This document shows positions 12,695 to 22,509 of a stretch of DNA of 25,173 nucleotides, piece after piece (position 1 is the first letter of the stretch; every line of letters begins with the position of its first letter). This DNA is from an uncultured Bacteroides sp. (GTDB lineage Bacteria; Bacteroidota; Bacteroidia; Bacteroidales; Bacteroidaceae). Below the pieces are notes generated by a model. The model was not told the DNA's origin and searched no databases. It was given only the letters and a program-made list of their open reading frames with translations. A program made the translations under genes and the position numbers. The stretch spans positions 1 to 25,173 of the forward strand of contig USSR01000017.1 of assembly GCA_900557355.1 (NCBI GenBank), given 5' to 3'.

Positions 12695-14470
12695 TTATTT
12701 CCACCCTCTATTTTGTACAAGGTTGCTGAACTTGAGTATTTCAGAATTTGGAATCGGGCAATAATACATGTAATCTTCATAATTACGTTCTTCGACAACG
12801 AATTCATTAAAAGAATGTCCATCTCTGTCCCAGTCGATACCACGTACCGGCTCGTTCAAGTTTTCTTTCCAACGACGTATATCCCAGAAACGGAAACCTT
12901 CAAAACAGAGTTCCAGACGACGTTCATTACGAATAAGATTAGCCATTTTGTCTCTATCGCCCGCACATTGTTCCAGATAAGGATCAGAAGTACCGCCTAT
13001 ACCGGCACGCTTACGAATAGCCTTGATTACATCATAAGCCGAATAACCATTTCCATTATCTCCTTTAGGTCCCCACGCTTCATTAGCCGCTTCAGCATAA
13101 GCCAAATACATCTCTGTATAACGAATACGTGGAATATAATGCTGCTGATTCGTAACCGATCCGAGCGCACGATTTACATCCATACGCAGTCTTTTCTTCA
13201 TATAATAACCGGTACGTGTAGATCTCTGCTCTTTCACATCTATACCGTCATCAGTGCCCGATTTACGCCCTGTATATATAGGTACATCGCCTACTCCAGC
13301 TATACTTCCGTTATAGATAATATATTTTGCCAAACGAGGATCACGTCCATTATAAGGATTATTCTTATCATAGTTACTGTTAACAATGTCCGAGATAGGA
13401 TACCCATTAGCCATAGGGAACGCATCAACAAGGTTTTGTGACGGATTCATATTGCCACTACCATTCAAAGAAGGCGGAAAGTTATTTGCCTCCTGTGAAT
13501 TGGCAGCCTCACTATTACTAACATTTTCACGCCAAATAATCTCTTTAGGATTAATGCCTTTTTGCAAGTTCTCTACTACCTCTTTTGAATAATATTCCAC
13601 TCCTTTATCATCCAATCCGCCCAATCCTCCATTGTAGTTGAGTACAGCGGCAGCCGCATTAGCAGCATCGGCCCATGAAGCAGGATTAGAGGCATCCTGA
13701 AAAGCCGGACTAGCAGCCAAAAGAGCTGTACGAACACGATAAGCACGTGCAATCAGACCATTGAATAACTGACGGGACTTCTCTCCCATTACAGTATTAT
13801 ATTTACCTTTATCCTGAGTAATACTCTGAAAATCGGCAGGTACCTCATTCACATCATTATACTCCCAAGGAAGTAATTCTTCGGCTTTTTCCAAGTCACT
13901 ATATATCTGCTGTACACAATCAGCAAACGAAGCACGAGGTAAATTAAGGTCCGAGTTTATAGTAAGATACTCTGTCAAACGAGGTACACCGAGCAATTCT
14001 CCGTTTTCTCCAAATCCAGCATGTGCACGAAGCAAATAGTATAAAAACATACCGCGAAGTCCATAAGCTTCCCCCTTGGTACGACGAGCAAACAATTGTG
14101 CTTTCTCTGCATCATCCGACCACCTTACCTTATCCACATTTTCCAGGAAAAGATTGATATACTGGATAGAACTGAACGAATTGGTCCATTGATTGATAGG
14201 CGTCCATAACCGGGAAGTCCAACCACCGGTAGCCATCGTGAGAAATGCATTGTTCTTCTGATTAATGACAGCATCATCTGTTGCATATTCACTATTATCA
14301 TAGTATCCCGGAACGCAACGGTACACATTCACCAGGAAGCCTTGTGCATATTGAGCATCGTCGTACATCTGTTCCACATCCTTGAAGTTCTCGATGGCCG
14401 GCTCGAAAAGGTCATCGCAACTATTCAGCATCAAGGCAGCAGCTACCAAAAATATTATTTTCTTTTTCAT
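12695..14470 (-). CDS. SusD-like surface glycan-binding lipoprotein, second pair (SusD2)
   Basis: The 591-residue protein starts with a short lipoprotein signal; lipobox Cys18 (LNSC) is followed by DDLFEP. The SusD/RagB fold is seen in the GEAYGLRGMFLYYLLRAHAG helix pair near residues 132-152, the NGYPISD segment, the NPYNGRDPRLAKYI block near 370-383, and the C-terminal IRNERRLELCFEGFRFWDIRRW signature near 512-535. The chain ends in NSEILKFSNLVQNRGWK, typical of SusD C termini. Members bind the polysaccharide and form the lid of the SusC channel. It starts 27 bases after the stop of SusC2, the normal SusCD arrangement, and the two should work as a complex. It differs strongly from SusD1 in sequence, so the two pairs probably handle different parts or sizes of the glycan. 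Confidence 0.93.
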   Translation of the reverse strand: MKKKIIFLVAAALMLNSCDDLFEPAIENFKDVEQMYDDAQYAQGFLVNVYRCVPGYYDNSEYATDDAVINQKNNAFLTMATGGWTSRLWTPINQWTNSFSSIQYINLFLENVDKVRWSDDAEKAQLFARRTKGEAYGLRGMFLYYLLRAHAGFGENGELLGVPRLTEYLTINSDLNLPRASFADCVQQIYSDLEKAEELLPWEYNDVNEVPADFQSITQDKGKYNTVMGEKSRQLFNGLIARAYRVRTALLAASPAFQDASNPASWADAANAAAAVLNYNGGLGGLDDKGVEYYSKEVVENLQKGINPKEIIWRENVSNSEAANSQEANNFPPSLNGSGNMNPSQNLVDAFPMANGYPISDIVNSNYDKNNPYNGRDPRLAKYIIYNGSIAGVGDVPIYTGRKSGTDDGIDVKEQRSTRTGYYMKKRLRMDVNRALGSVTNQQHYIPRIRYTEMYLAYAEAANEAWGPKGDNGNGYSAYDVIKAIRKRAGIGGTSDPYLEQCAGDRDKMANLIRNERRLELCFEGFRFWDIRRWKENLNEPVRGIDWDRDGHSFNEFVVEERNYEDYMYYCPIPNSEILKFSNLVQNRGWK

Positions 14471-14497
14471 ATTATGTACTATCTTTTTTAGTTAGAT

Positions 14498-17329
14498 TTA
14501 GAATGCGGCCTTAAAGCCTAGATAGAAATTCCGGTATTGGGGAGCCCCCAAACTCATCTCCATATACTCACGTTCTTTTGCTATTGTAAGTAAGTTGCTT
14601 CCACCACAATACAAGCTAAGTCCACGTATGAAAGTTCCGTTGAAAGTATCTGTAGGAAAATCATAAGTAAGCTGCACATTACTCAAACGGAAAACATTAT
14701 TCTTGTACATCCAGAAAGTAGAATTACGGAAGTTATTATCACCATTGCTGGTAGAAAGACGAGGATAAGTAGCTGTTCCTTTCGTTTCTTCAGTCCAACG
14801 TCCCATAACGACTTCTGAGAACTTGCTCGTACCTCTGTTCCAGTAATAAGAATTATTTTTAAAAGCCACCGCACCGGTTTGTCCCGATCCCATTGCAAAA
14901 AGAGTAAAGTTCTTGTATTTCAATGTCAAATTCAAACCAAAAGTAAATGGTGATGTAGACCACCCGCCTGCACCCAGATCAATCTGATCATCACTATTGA
15001 TTACACCATCACCATTGATATCCTTATACTTCAGGTCACCGGGACGAACTGTGCCGAATGTCTGCTTGGCATGTTTCTCGATATCAGCCTGATCTTGAAA
15101 GAAACCTTCGCAAACATATCCATAAGTTGCATCAAGTGCACGCCCCTGGCGCAACAAATAAGACTCATTCGCCACTTCATCACGAATAGAAGCTTTTGAA
15201 GAAAATACCATTCCATTAAACCCGAGAGTCACGTCGAAATCACCTATCTTTTTATTTGCACTTAGTGAAAAATCAAAACCAGTACGTTTGTCTTCATTAT
15301 AATTGATCCAAGGTAAAAATGAAAGATCTGTACCTAAATCGAAAAACGAAGGATAAATAGTAGAAGCACCTTGAGTAAGAAGTCCACTAGTCTTCTGAGT
15401 AAAATAGTTCGCATTAATTCTCAACAGTCTATTGAATAAAGTGGCGTCTATACCTGCACGAACTTCCTCACGAGTGATAAAGTCAAGATTCGGATTGTCA
15501 CCTCGTTTTGAACCGGTCGTATTACCACCCACCGTTCCATCATACCATTGAAACCAACCGCCTTTGTCAGAAAAATAGCCCTTATACATATAGTAATCAG
15601 AAATATCAAGATCCTGATGCAACTTGGCATAAGAAGCCGTAATCTTCAGATCGTCCACAAAGCCTACACTTTCCATAAACTTCTCTTTACTAAGTCTCCA
15701 TCCCAAAGTGACCGATGGAGAAAAAGCGTTGCGATTTCCTTCCGGCAGCTTGGCTGAATGTACCAAAGCACCACTAAAGTCTGCATAATATTTATGATCG
15801 TAATTATAAGAAGCACGCAATCCCAGATTTACGTTGCTGGTACGATGATAATCACTACTCTCATGACCTTCATCAGCTGAACTTTGTGTCTGATATCCCC
15901 ATCCCAACAAGGTCGCAGATACATTATGGAATGTCTTAAATGTACGGTTATAATCAAACTGTGCACTGAAAGTCATGGTCTGGTCGTAAGTCGATTTACC
16001 TACATATTCGTTAGTTGATTTTGTATCATCATTGAATTTGGTAAGTCCGATAATCATATCCTTACCATTCACATTAGACCATTTAGGCTCATAAATAGCA
16101 TACTTTTCAGCATAAGCTTCTGAATAATAAGAAGTGTAATCTACGCTATAAGCAGTTTTGAAAGATAAACCCTTTAACAAGCCTCCAAGATCCGCCATCA
16201 CCGCCACATCAAACATAAATCTACGTGCTTTTTCCTTCGTATATCCAGCAGCAAGCAATTCGGAAAACGGGTTTGTCGTGTCTGCCGAAGTACCTCCTAA
16301 CAGATACTTACCGTCTATAAGATGATTGCTGTTAGTTATATATTCCTGTATATATGCAACATTAGGATCCATCATATCAATGGGTAATAATGGTGCAAAC
16401 CAGTTGGGGCGCAATGTAGAAGCCGCTCCCCAAAAGTCACCACGGCCTTGATAACTATTGTCAAAGATAATAGCAGCATTAGTAGTTGCTTTAAGCCATG
16501 AAGCCAGTGCCATATCCACATTACCACGTACATTAAAACTCATATCATAAGCTTTCTTTGACTCACCGTATTTCAACAGGCTATTAGCATAATTCATACC
16601 GAAGTTCAAGTAATAATGAGTCTTTTCATTACCTCCATACACTTCACCCGTAACATCAGAATTAGTATAGAACTTTCTTAAATAATCTGAACTATAAAAG
16701 TCTATGTCCGGATAACGATAAGGATTAGTACCCATTGCTGTGTTATAAATAGTACCGGCATCATACCTTTCTGCTATACCGTCATTACGACAAGCTTCAT
16801 TGTACATGGTCATATAACAATCTGCATCCAAGTACTTAGGATAAGCCTTCGGGACATTCACCCCTACATTGGCACGAACATCGATATGCATGGGTGAATC
16901 TTTGCCTCGCTTGGTAGTGATAAGAATTACTCCTTTCGCGGCACGGCTACCATAGAGTACCACAGCTGCCGCATCTTTCAGCATAGATATACTTTCCACT
17001 TCCGAAGCCTTTACACTTGATGCACTACGAGGCACACCGTCTACCAGTACCAACGGTCCTTGTCCCCAAAGGGATGATCCATTGTAACCACCGACAAAAC
17101 TTTCAAGGCCCACAAGGCTATTATTGTTAGCAGTCTTCTTTGTCAGCTCTGACGTGTTGACAGTAGAAATGGCATGAGTCAAATCTTCCTGAGCAACTTT
17201 GCCGAAAGCCACATTCACTAAGCTGTCCTTGCTTTCCTCCTGTGCCTGCACACCTGTCATGCTAAGCAATGACATGGCAAAAACAGTACAGCCGATATAT
17301 ATAAACTTTCTATTCATATTTCGCGTCAT
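14498..17329 (-). CDS. SusC-like TonB-dependent transporter lacking the N-terminal extension domain (SusC2)
   Basis: A 943-residue outer-membrane transporter. The signal peptide (cleavage near VQA, residue 29) is followed within about ten residues by the plug, with VNVAFGKVAQEDL at 38-50 where other SusCs have VVVGYG plus the plug start. The carboxypeptidase-regulatory-like N-terminal domain of about 75 residues, present in SusC1, is absent, and no clear TonB box remains. The plug (about 45-145) is also shortened: the usual block leading to an IRG motif is missing before GPLVLVDGVPR. The barrel fills the rest and ends in Phe (LGFKAAF), a good BamA signal. An EF-hand-like DINGDGVINSDDQ segment lies in the late barrel. 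The frame is intact, so this is a variant rather than a pseudogene. An ATG four codons downstream (17317) gives a more usual signal peptide. It is 20 bases after SusD1 and 27 bases before SusD2. Confidence 0.92.
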   Translation of the reverse strand: MTRNMNRKFIYIGCTVFAMSLLSMTGVQAQEESKDSLVNVAFGKVAQEDLTHAISTVNTSELTKKTANNNSLVGLESFVGGYNGSSLWGQGPLVLVDGVPRSASSVKASEVESISMLKDAAAVVLYGSRAAKGVILITTKRGKDSPMHIDVRANVGVNVPKAYPKYLDADCYMTMYNEACRNDGIAERYDAGTIYNTAMGTNPYRYPDIDFYSSDYLRKFYTNSDVTGEVYGGNEKTHYYLNFGMNYANSLLKYGESKKAYDMSFNVRGNVDMALASWLKATTNAAIIFDNSYQGRGDFWGAASTLRPNWFAPLLPIDMMDPNVAYIQEYITNSNHLIDGKYLLGGTSADTTNPFSELLAAGYTKEKARRFMFDVAVMADLGGLLKGLSFKTAYSVDYTSYYSEAYAEKYAIYEPKWSNVNGKDMIIGLTKFNDDTKSTNEYVGKSTYDQTMTFSAQFDYNRTFKTFHNVSATLLGWGYQTQSSADEGHESSDYHRTSNVNLGLRASYNYDHKYYADFSGALVHSAKLPEGNRNAFSPSVTLGWRLSKEKFMESVGFVDDLKITASYAKLHQDLDISDYYMYKGYFSDKGGWFQWYDGTVGGNTTGSKRGDNPNLDFITREEVRAGIDATLFNRLLRINANYFTQKTSGLLTQGASTIYPSFFDLGTDLSFLPWINYNEDKRTGFDFSLSANKKIGDFDVTLGFNGMVFSSKASIRDEVANESYLLRQGRALDATYGYVCEGFFQDQADIEKHAKQTFGTVRPGDLKYKDINGDGVINSDDQIDLGAGGWSTSPFTFGLNLTLKYKNFTLFAMGSGQTGAVAFKNNSYYWNRGTSKFSEVVMGRWTEETKGTATYPRLSTSNGDNNFRNSTFWMYKNNVFRLSNVQLTYDFPTDTFNGTFIRGLSLYCGGSNLLTIAKEREYMEMSLGAPQYRNFYLGFKAAF

Positions 17330-17349
17330 TATTAATTAATACGTCATGA

Positions 17350-19221
17350 TTACCATCCCGGATTCTGGCCAAAGCCTTCATACAAGTAAACATCTGCTTT
17401 GGGTAATGGCAGCCAATAGTGTCTGTCGGTATACTTTCTCTCCACCAGTACCACTTCTTTCAAATTCATGATTTCATTCTCCTCCGGATGCTCTTTGTTA
17501 TAGCTTGCGGTAGGTACACGGTCAAACTCAATCTTTGTCTTCAAGGTATAAGGACTCTTATCAAGAAGCATCCAACGACGGAGATCCATAAAGCGAAAGC
17601 CCTCAAAAGCAAGTTCTACGGCACGCTCGCGGCGAATCTCACCAAGAAAGTCTGTCGTATTTCCAGTAAATCGATCAAGTACGTGAGCCACACCGGCACG
17701 ATCACGAATCTCATTGATAGCATCCTCAGCCGTCATATAGAAGCTAGAAGCTTTACTTTGCGGAGAGCCATAACCTACAGCCGTTGCCTCCGAGTACATC
17801 AGATAAACATCCGCTAAACGCATCAAACTTAAAACAGCGTAGTGAGCACCTCTGACGTTAGCATTATTCACTATTTTTAGACAGAGCTTACTATTCATAT
17901 AACCTGTAAAACACCCTTTCTGTGGATCTTTCTCTTCACTGTCCGCTCCATTCGTATACAACTGGCAATATTGTCCGTTTCCAGTTTCTCCACACCATTC
18001 ACCGTCAAATATGATGTCTTTATAAAAACGCGGATCACGATTTTTCCAAGGATACTTAGGATCATATCCTGATTCTACATCGGCTTTTGTCATATCTTTG
18101 ATCGGATAGCCATTAGCCATACCAAAATAATTTACATAATTAGCAGTCGGATAACATTTAATACCAGCATTGATATGAGAACGCGGACGAAAATCCGTAT
18201 TCATGTTATAGTTCCAACGACCATCATACTGCACTAAATTTTCGCGGAAGATAGCTTCTTTCACCCCGTTAAGCTTACCGCCGGAATTGTATACGACAAA
18301 CAGGTCGTTATAATTTTCCATATCTGCTAATTCATAGCGTTTAGTATCCTCAACAATCTTCAAAGCTTCGCCAAAAGCTTCAGCTGCACGCTTACAACGT
18401 CCCGCATCATACTCTTTGTCACCTCCGGAAGCCCAGTTCATTAGCGGACTACCCGCCCAAAGCAATGTCTTCCCTTTATAGGCCAAAGCCATAATTTTAT
18501 TAATACGAGTATCATTCAAACCAAGAGTAGCTCTACCAGCTGTGGTTTGGTCCCAGTCAACGGGAAGCAAAGGAATAGCATGGTCAAAATCAGCCACACA
18601 TTTTTCAGCACACTCTTGCCAGGTAAGTCTGGATAATGCAGGAGCAACATCCGGCGGTAATACTTGGTCAACATAAGGCATTCCACCCCACCATTCCATC
18701 AACATAAAATGAAACCATCCACGGAAAAAATAAAGTTGTCCTTCAATAAGATTACGTTCTTCTTCTGTAGCACTTACCAAATTACCAAGATTAGCTATAC
18801 CAATGTTAGCCTTACGGATACCATACCAGCAAAGTTTCCACAAATTACCCTTATCACTGCGTTCCTGTGAATTAGCCTTTCCACCACGTATAGAAGAAGG
18901 ATAAGAATAATAACAGGTAGTCCATCCCCAGAAATCACCATAGTCAATATTACGGGCAAAGAGGCGAAGCTCCTGTGGCTCCCAATAATCTTCCTCACCA
19001 AAATTAAAACTAGTATGATACTCACTGTTTGATACAACAGGTATACAGTTATAGAGTTCCTCGGTAAATCCCTGGAAATTCTTGAAATTCTTATATGGAT
19101 CATTTTCTTCAATGTCACTATATGGAGATTTGTCCAAATAGTCAGTACAAGAAGTAGCTCCCAACATACCGGCCAAAGTGATGACCGACGTAAGGAATAT
19201 TTTATTAATATACTTATTCAT
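17350..19221 (-). CDS. SusD-like surface glycan-binding lipoprotein, first pair (SusD1)
   Basis: A 623-residue lipoprotein with lipobox Cys25 (ATSC) followed by TDYLDKSPYSDIEEND. SusD/RagB features include the IEGQLYFFRGWFHFMLMEWWGG helix region near 158-179, the MANGYPIKDM segment near 369-378, the KNRDPRFYKDIIF block, the RLADVYLMYSEA helix, and the RRERAVELAFEGFRFMDLRRW signature near 529-549. The C terminus ends in GFGQNPGW. It carries many aromatic residues (for example GDFWGWTTCYYSYP near 95-108) that could stack on sugars; which of them bind is not decidable here. It lies 16 bases after SusC1 and should be its lid and binding partner. The length is slightly above the usual 500-600 residues. 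The family is firm; the ligand (xylan) is inferred from the locus. Confidence 0.93.
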   Translation of the reverse strand: MNKYINKIFLTSVITLAGMLGATSCTDYLDKSPYSDIEENDPYKNFKNFQGFTEELYNCIPVVSNSEYHTSFNFGEEDYWEPQELRLFARNIDYGDFWGWTTCYYSYPSSIRGGKANSQERSDKGNLWKLCWYGIRKANIGIANLGNLVSATEEERNLIEGQLYFFRGWFHFMLMEWWGGMPYVDQVLPPDVAPALSRLTWQECAEKCVADFDHAIPLLPVDWDQTTAGRATLGLNDTRINKIMALAYKGKTLLWAGSPLMNWASGGDKEYDAGRCKRAAEAFGEALKIVEDTKRYELADMENYNDLFVVYNSGGKLNGVKEAIFRENLVQYDGRWNYNMNTDFRPRSHINAGIKCYPTANYVNYFGMANGYPIKDMTKADVESGYDPKYPWKNRDPRFYKDIIFDGEWCGETGNGQYCQLYTNGADSEEKDPQKGCFTGYMNSKLCLKIVNNANVRGAHYAVLSLMRLADVYLMYSEATAVGYGSPQSKASSFYMTAEDAINEIRDRAGVAHVLDRFTGNTTDFLGEIRRERAVELAFEGFRFMDLRRWMLLDKSPYTLKTKIEFDRVPTASYNKEHPEENEIMNLKEVVLVERKYTDRHYWLPLPKADVYLYEGFGQNPGW

Positions 19222-19237
19222 AGTCTTTACTTAGTAT

Positions 19238-22200
19238 TTATAAAGTAATGTCGATACCAAGATTGAAACGGCGCATTGTCGGATAAGCACCATCAGAAGA
19301 ACTATATCCGGTATTAGATTCGCGATCATCCGGCATTTTAGTCCACATATAAAGATTATCACCGTTCAGATATATACGGCAGTTTTTGATCCCCATCTTC
19401 TTCAACCAGTTTGATTTTTGGAAAGTATAGGACAATTCAACGTTTTTCAAACGCAAATAAGAACCATCGTACCAATATCTAGTGCCTGATGCTGCTTGAT
19501 CAATAGTGGTCCCCCAACGCGGTGCGGGCAGAGTAGCACTCCCATCGGGAGTCCAATAATCACCTTCAGCATAAGCTACATGGGCAGTGCTACGGAACGT
19601 CGGGAAATTGACTTCACGAGTCACATTGTTTACTCCATAGAACTGTGCAAAAATGCTAAATCCCTTCCATTCAGCTCCAATTGAAGCATTGTAAGTATTC
19701 TGAGGCATCGTAGAATACTGATAGGGAGCACGGTCATCAGCATCAATTACACCGTCGCCATTAAAATCGACAATGTTATAATCCCCAGGGAGTTTTGCAT
19801 CATTACCCGTTGTCCAAACCGGACTTCCAATCACGTCATCCCATGTAGCAAGATTACCATGATCAATATAAGAATATACCTGATTAATGGCGTGTCCCGC
19901 CCCTTTCTGGTAATCAGGTTTCAAAGGTGCATCATCACGGAATTTTACTTTGTTGACAGCATGAGTCATGCTAGTATTGAGCCAAGCACGAATACCATTA
20001 TTAAAAGTATGGTTCAATCTCAACTCCAACTCATAACCATGACTGCTCACTTTACCGAGATTAGCATAAGGAGCATCAGTTCCAAAATAAGAAGCTATCG
20101 CTCTATCGCTTCCCTTCACCAAAATATCAGTACGAGTGTCATTGAATATATCCACCGAACCGGCAACCGCCCCTCCTAAAAAAGCATAATCAATACCTAA
20201 ATTTCTCTTTTCTACAGTTTCCCATGAGATATTAGGATTCCCCAGTCGACTGATTGTGTAGTAAGTATAAGGAGTATTAGCAGGCTTAATATTACCCATC
20301 AGTGTATTACCTCCATAATCCAACTGATTTTTATATAAGAAACGACCATCTGTAAATCTTTGCCAAGGCTGAACCACCGCATCATCTCCCACTCTACCCC
20401 AAGAAGCTCGTAACTTCAACATATCGAGAAATTTCAGATTGTTCTTAACAATTTTTTCCTCGCTAATCATCCATCCTAATGAAAAAGAAGGGAAAAAAGC
20501 AAAACGGTAATCAGGACCGAACTTCTCAGAACCATTATAGGCACCATTAGTTTCAAAGAAGTAGCGCATAGCATAATTATAAGTTAAACGAAACACCCAA
20601 TCTTCACGATAAATAGGGAACACACTGCCCGACGCTTCTTTCAAACGACTGAAAAGAGCAAGAGCAGTCACTTCATGTTTACCGAAATTTCGTGTATAAT
20701 CCATTTGCATGGAATAATAAAGCTTACGATAAGTAGCACCAGTATTCACGCTACCAGCCTGATGTTCCCAATAGATAGGATTGATAATAGCATCCAAACC
20801 GGTACCAAGCTCCGGTTGTTCCAAAATAATTTCTCCAGTATCAGGTCTAACCCAGTTACGCTGAGAATTATGATACATATCATTGACACCACGCTTATTT
20901 TCAACGAATGTATAGTCCATTGAGAAATTAGCTTTGAATTTCAGCCCTTTGGTAAGCATATGCAAATCTTGCTCAAGGATAAAATCTGAAGTCATCTTTG
21001 TAGTCGTACGTTTCTCCGACCCTGCTACAGCCAGTTTGTATACGGAGTTAGGCACATCGGCATCACGAGGTTGATACCATCCCCACATACCGTTAGAATA
21101 AATCGGACGCATGGCATCAGGAGCACTTTTATAGGCTGCTGCCCAAAAAGTTGCATCTTGGTCATTATAGTCCCATGGTACGGTACGCTGAGCATTCGAT
21201 CCAAATAGATTGGTAGAAAACTTTGTAGTTTTAGTCAATTGGAAATCCAAATTACTACGCACATTAATACGATTATAGCCAAAACCATAATCATAGCCAC
21301 GACGGTTATCATATACTTTAAACAAGTCACCCTCACTTACAAAATCAGCCGCTGCAAAATAACTGACAATTTTTGTACCTCCGGAAACATTGACACTGGT
21401 ATTGTAAGACATGGCTGTACTATTAAACAGTGCTTTTTCCCAATCAGTATTAGGATAACGATCCCATTCTTCCGCATTGGCAGGATGACGATACTTATCA
21501 ATAATGGAAGTCGGAGTATAGTCATTCCAGCCATTAGGATTAAGACAAGCCTCGCGTTCAATAGAGTTATTCAACAGATAAAAAGTATCGTATGCATCAT
21601 ACTTCTCCGGTAGTTTGGATGCCACCTTTGCTGTTACATTAGCTTTGATTTGCACACTAGCTTTTCCTTCCTTACCACGTTTGGTAGTTATAAGAATTAC
21701 ACCATTGGCACCCTTCACACCATAAACAGCCGTAGCAGAGGCGTCTTTTAGCACTGAAATATTCTCTACAGACGAGATATCTACCGAACTCATCTCACGT
21801 TCAATACCATCCACCAATATTAAAGGTTCACTATTATTCCACGAGCTCTGTGTACGAATGATAATCTGAGGATCTTCTGCACCAGGCATACCAGAAGAAG
21901 CAGAAGTAATAACTCCCGGCAAAGACCCTGTCAATGCTGAACCAAGACTAGTTACACCACCGGCACGTTCCAGTGTCTTGCCACTTGTCTGCGTGATAGC
22001 ACCTACCACTGACGCTTTCTTCTGTTGTCCGTAACCTACAACTACTACTTCTTCCAGTTGTTTGGTATCATCTTCCAACGTCACTTTTATCATCCCTTTG
22101 GAAGATACTTTCACTTCCTGTGGTTTCATTCCTACATACGAAACAATAAGGACGGACTTCTCACTGGGCACAGTCAACACAAAATTGCCATCTATATCTG

Positions 22201-22390
22201 AGATCGTACCTACTGAATTATTACCTTTTAAAGTTACCGAGGCTCCAATGATTGTCTCACCATTACTGTCAAGAACCGTTCCCCTCACCGTTATCCCTTT
22301 CTGTGCTGATGCTGTTACAAAACTAAACAACATAAGGAGAAACAGGTAAGGAATTTTTTGAATTTTCTTCGTTACATTTTTCATTACCAT
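19238..22390 (-). CDS. SusC-like TonB-dependent glycan transporter, full length (SusC1)
   Basis: A 1050-residue outer-membrane transporter with all the usual parts: a signal peptide (cleavage near ASA, residue 29), the N-terminal carboxypeptidase-regulatory-like domain (about 33-106, VRGTVLD to VTLEDD), a TonB-box/signature LEEVVVVGYG (112-121), a plug domain (about 123-240, with PLILVDGIERE and GVILITTKRG), and the barrel. An EF-hand-like DFNGDGVIDADD segment lies in the last third. The protein imports xylan fragments in complex with SusD1. The first codon could be either of two ATGs two codons apart (22390 or 22384). The gene follows the GH43 gene after a 119-base AT-rich gap in which I find no Bacteroides promoter, so it is probably read from the promoter near 24300. 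Its long N terminus contrasts with SusC2. Confidence 0.95.
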   Translation of the reverse strand: MVMKNVTKKIQKIPYLFLLMLFSFVTASAQKGITVRGTVLDSNGETIIGASVTLKGNNSVGTISDIDGNFVLTVPSEKSVLIVSYVGMKPQEVKVSSKGMIKVTLEDDTKQLEEVVVVGYGQQKKASVVGAITQTSGKTLERAGGVTSLGSALTGSLPGVITSASSGMPGAEDPQIIIRTQSSWNNSEPLILVDGIEREMSSVDISSVENISVLKDASATAVYGVKGANGVILITTKRGKEGKASVQIKANVTAKVASKLPEKYDAYDTFYLLNNSIEREACLNPNGWNDYTPTSIIDKYRHPANAEEWDRYPNTDWEKALFNSTAMSYNTSVNVSGGTKIVSYFAAADFVSEGDLFKVYDNRRGYDYGFGYNRINVRSNLDFQLTKTTKFSTNLFGSNAQRTVPWDYNDQDATFWAAAYKSAPDAMRPIYSNGMWGWYQPRDADVPNSVYKLAVAGSEKRTTTKMTSDFILEQDLHMLTKGLKFKANFSMDYTFVENKRGVNDMYHNSQRNWVRPDTGEIILEQPELGTGLDAIINPIYWEHQAGSVNTGATYRKLYYSMQMDYTRNFGKHEVTALALFSRLKEASGSVFPIYREDWVFRLTYNYAMRYFFETNGAYNGSEKFGPDYRFAFFPSFSLGWMISEEKIVKNNLKFLDMLKLRASWGRVGDDAVVQPWQRFTDGRFLYKNQLDYGGNTLMGNIKPANTPYTYYTISRLGNPNISWETVEKRNLGIDYAFLGGAVAGSVDIFNDTRTDILVKGSDRAIASYFGTDAPYANLGKVSSHGYELELRLNHTFNNGIRAWLNTSMTHAVNKVKFRDDAPLKPDYQKGAGHAINQVYSYIDHGNLATWDDVIGSPVWTTGNDAKLPGDYNIVDFNGDGVIDADDRAPYQYSTMPQNTYNASIGAEWKGFSIFAQFYGVNNVTREVNFPTFRSTAHVAYAEGDYWTPDGSATLPAPRWGTTIDQAASGTRYWYDGSYLRLKNVELSYTFQKSNWLKKMGIKNCRIYLNGDNLYMWTKMPDDRESNTGYSSSDGAYPTMRRFNLGIDITL

Positions 22391-22509
22391 TAGTTTAAGA
22401 TGTTAATTAACTACATTGTTTTCTAATCATCATTCTTTTTTAATTGCATTAGCTATCATTATAAATATCACTCATAGTTGCTAGTATTAGATTTATATAA
22501 AAAAAATAA

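Noticed and set aside
12713..13441. A 242-codon open frame on the plus strand opposite susD2
   Set aside because: It mirrors the SusD coding frame; the Ile/Thr/Ser-rich composition is what antisense reading of such a gene gives.
14498..17329. SusC2 as a pseudogene because of its missing N-terminal domain
   Set aside because: The frame is uninterrupted for 943 codons, has its own signal peptide and C-terminal Phe, and is followed by an intact SusD partner.
22391..22509. Search for a separate promoter or regulatory RNA in the 119-base gap before susC1
   Set aside because: No TAnnTTTG box on the minus strand and no stable stem was found; the gap is simply AT-rich as far as I can tell.
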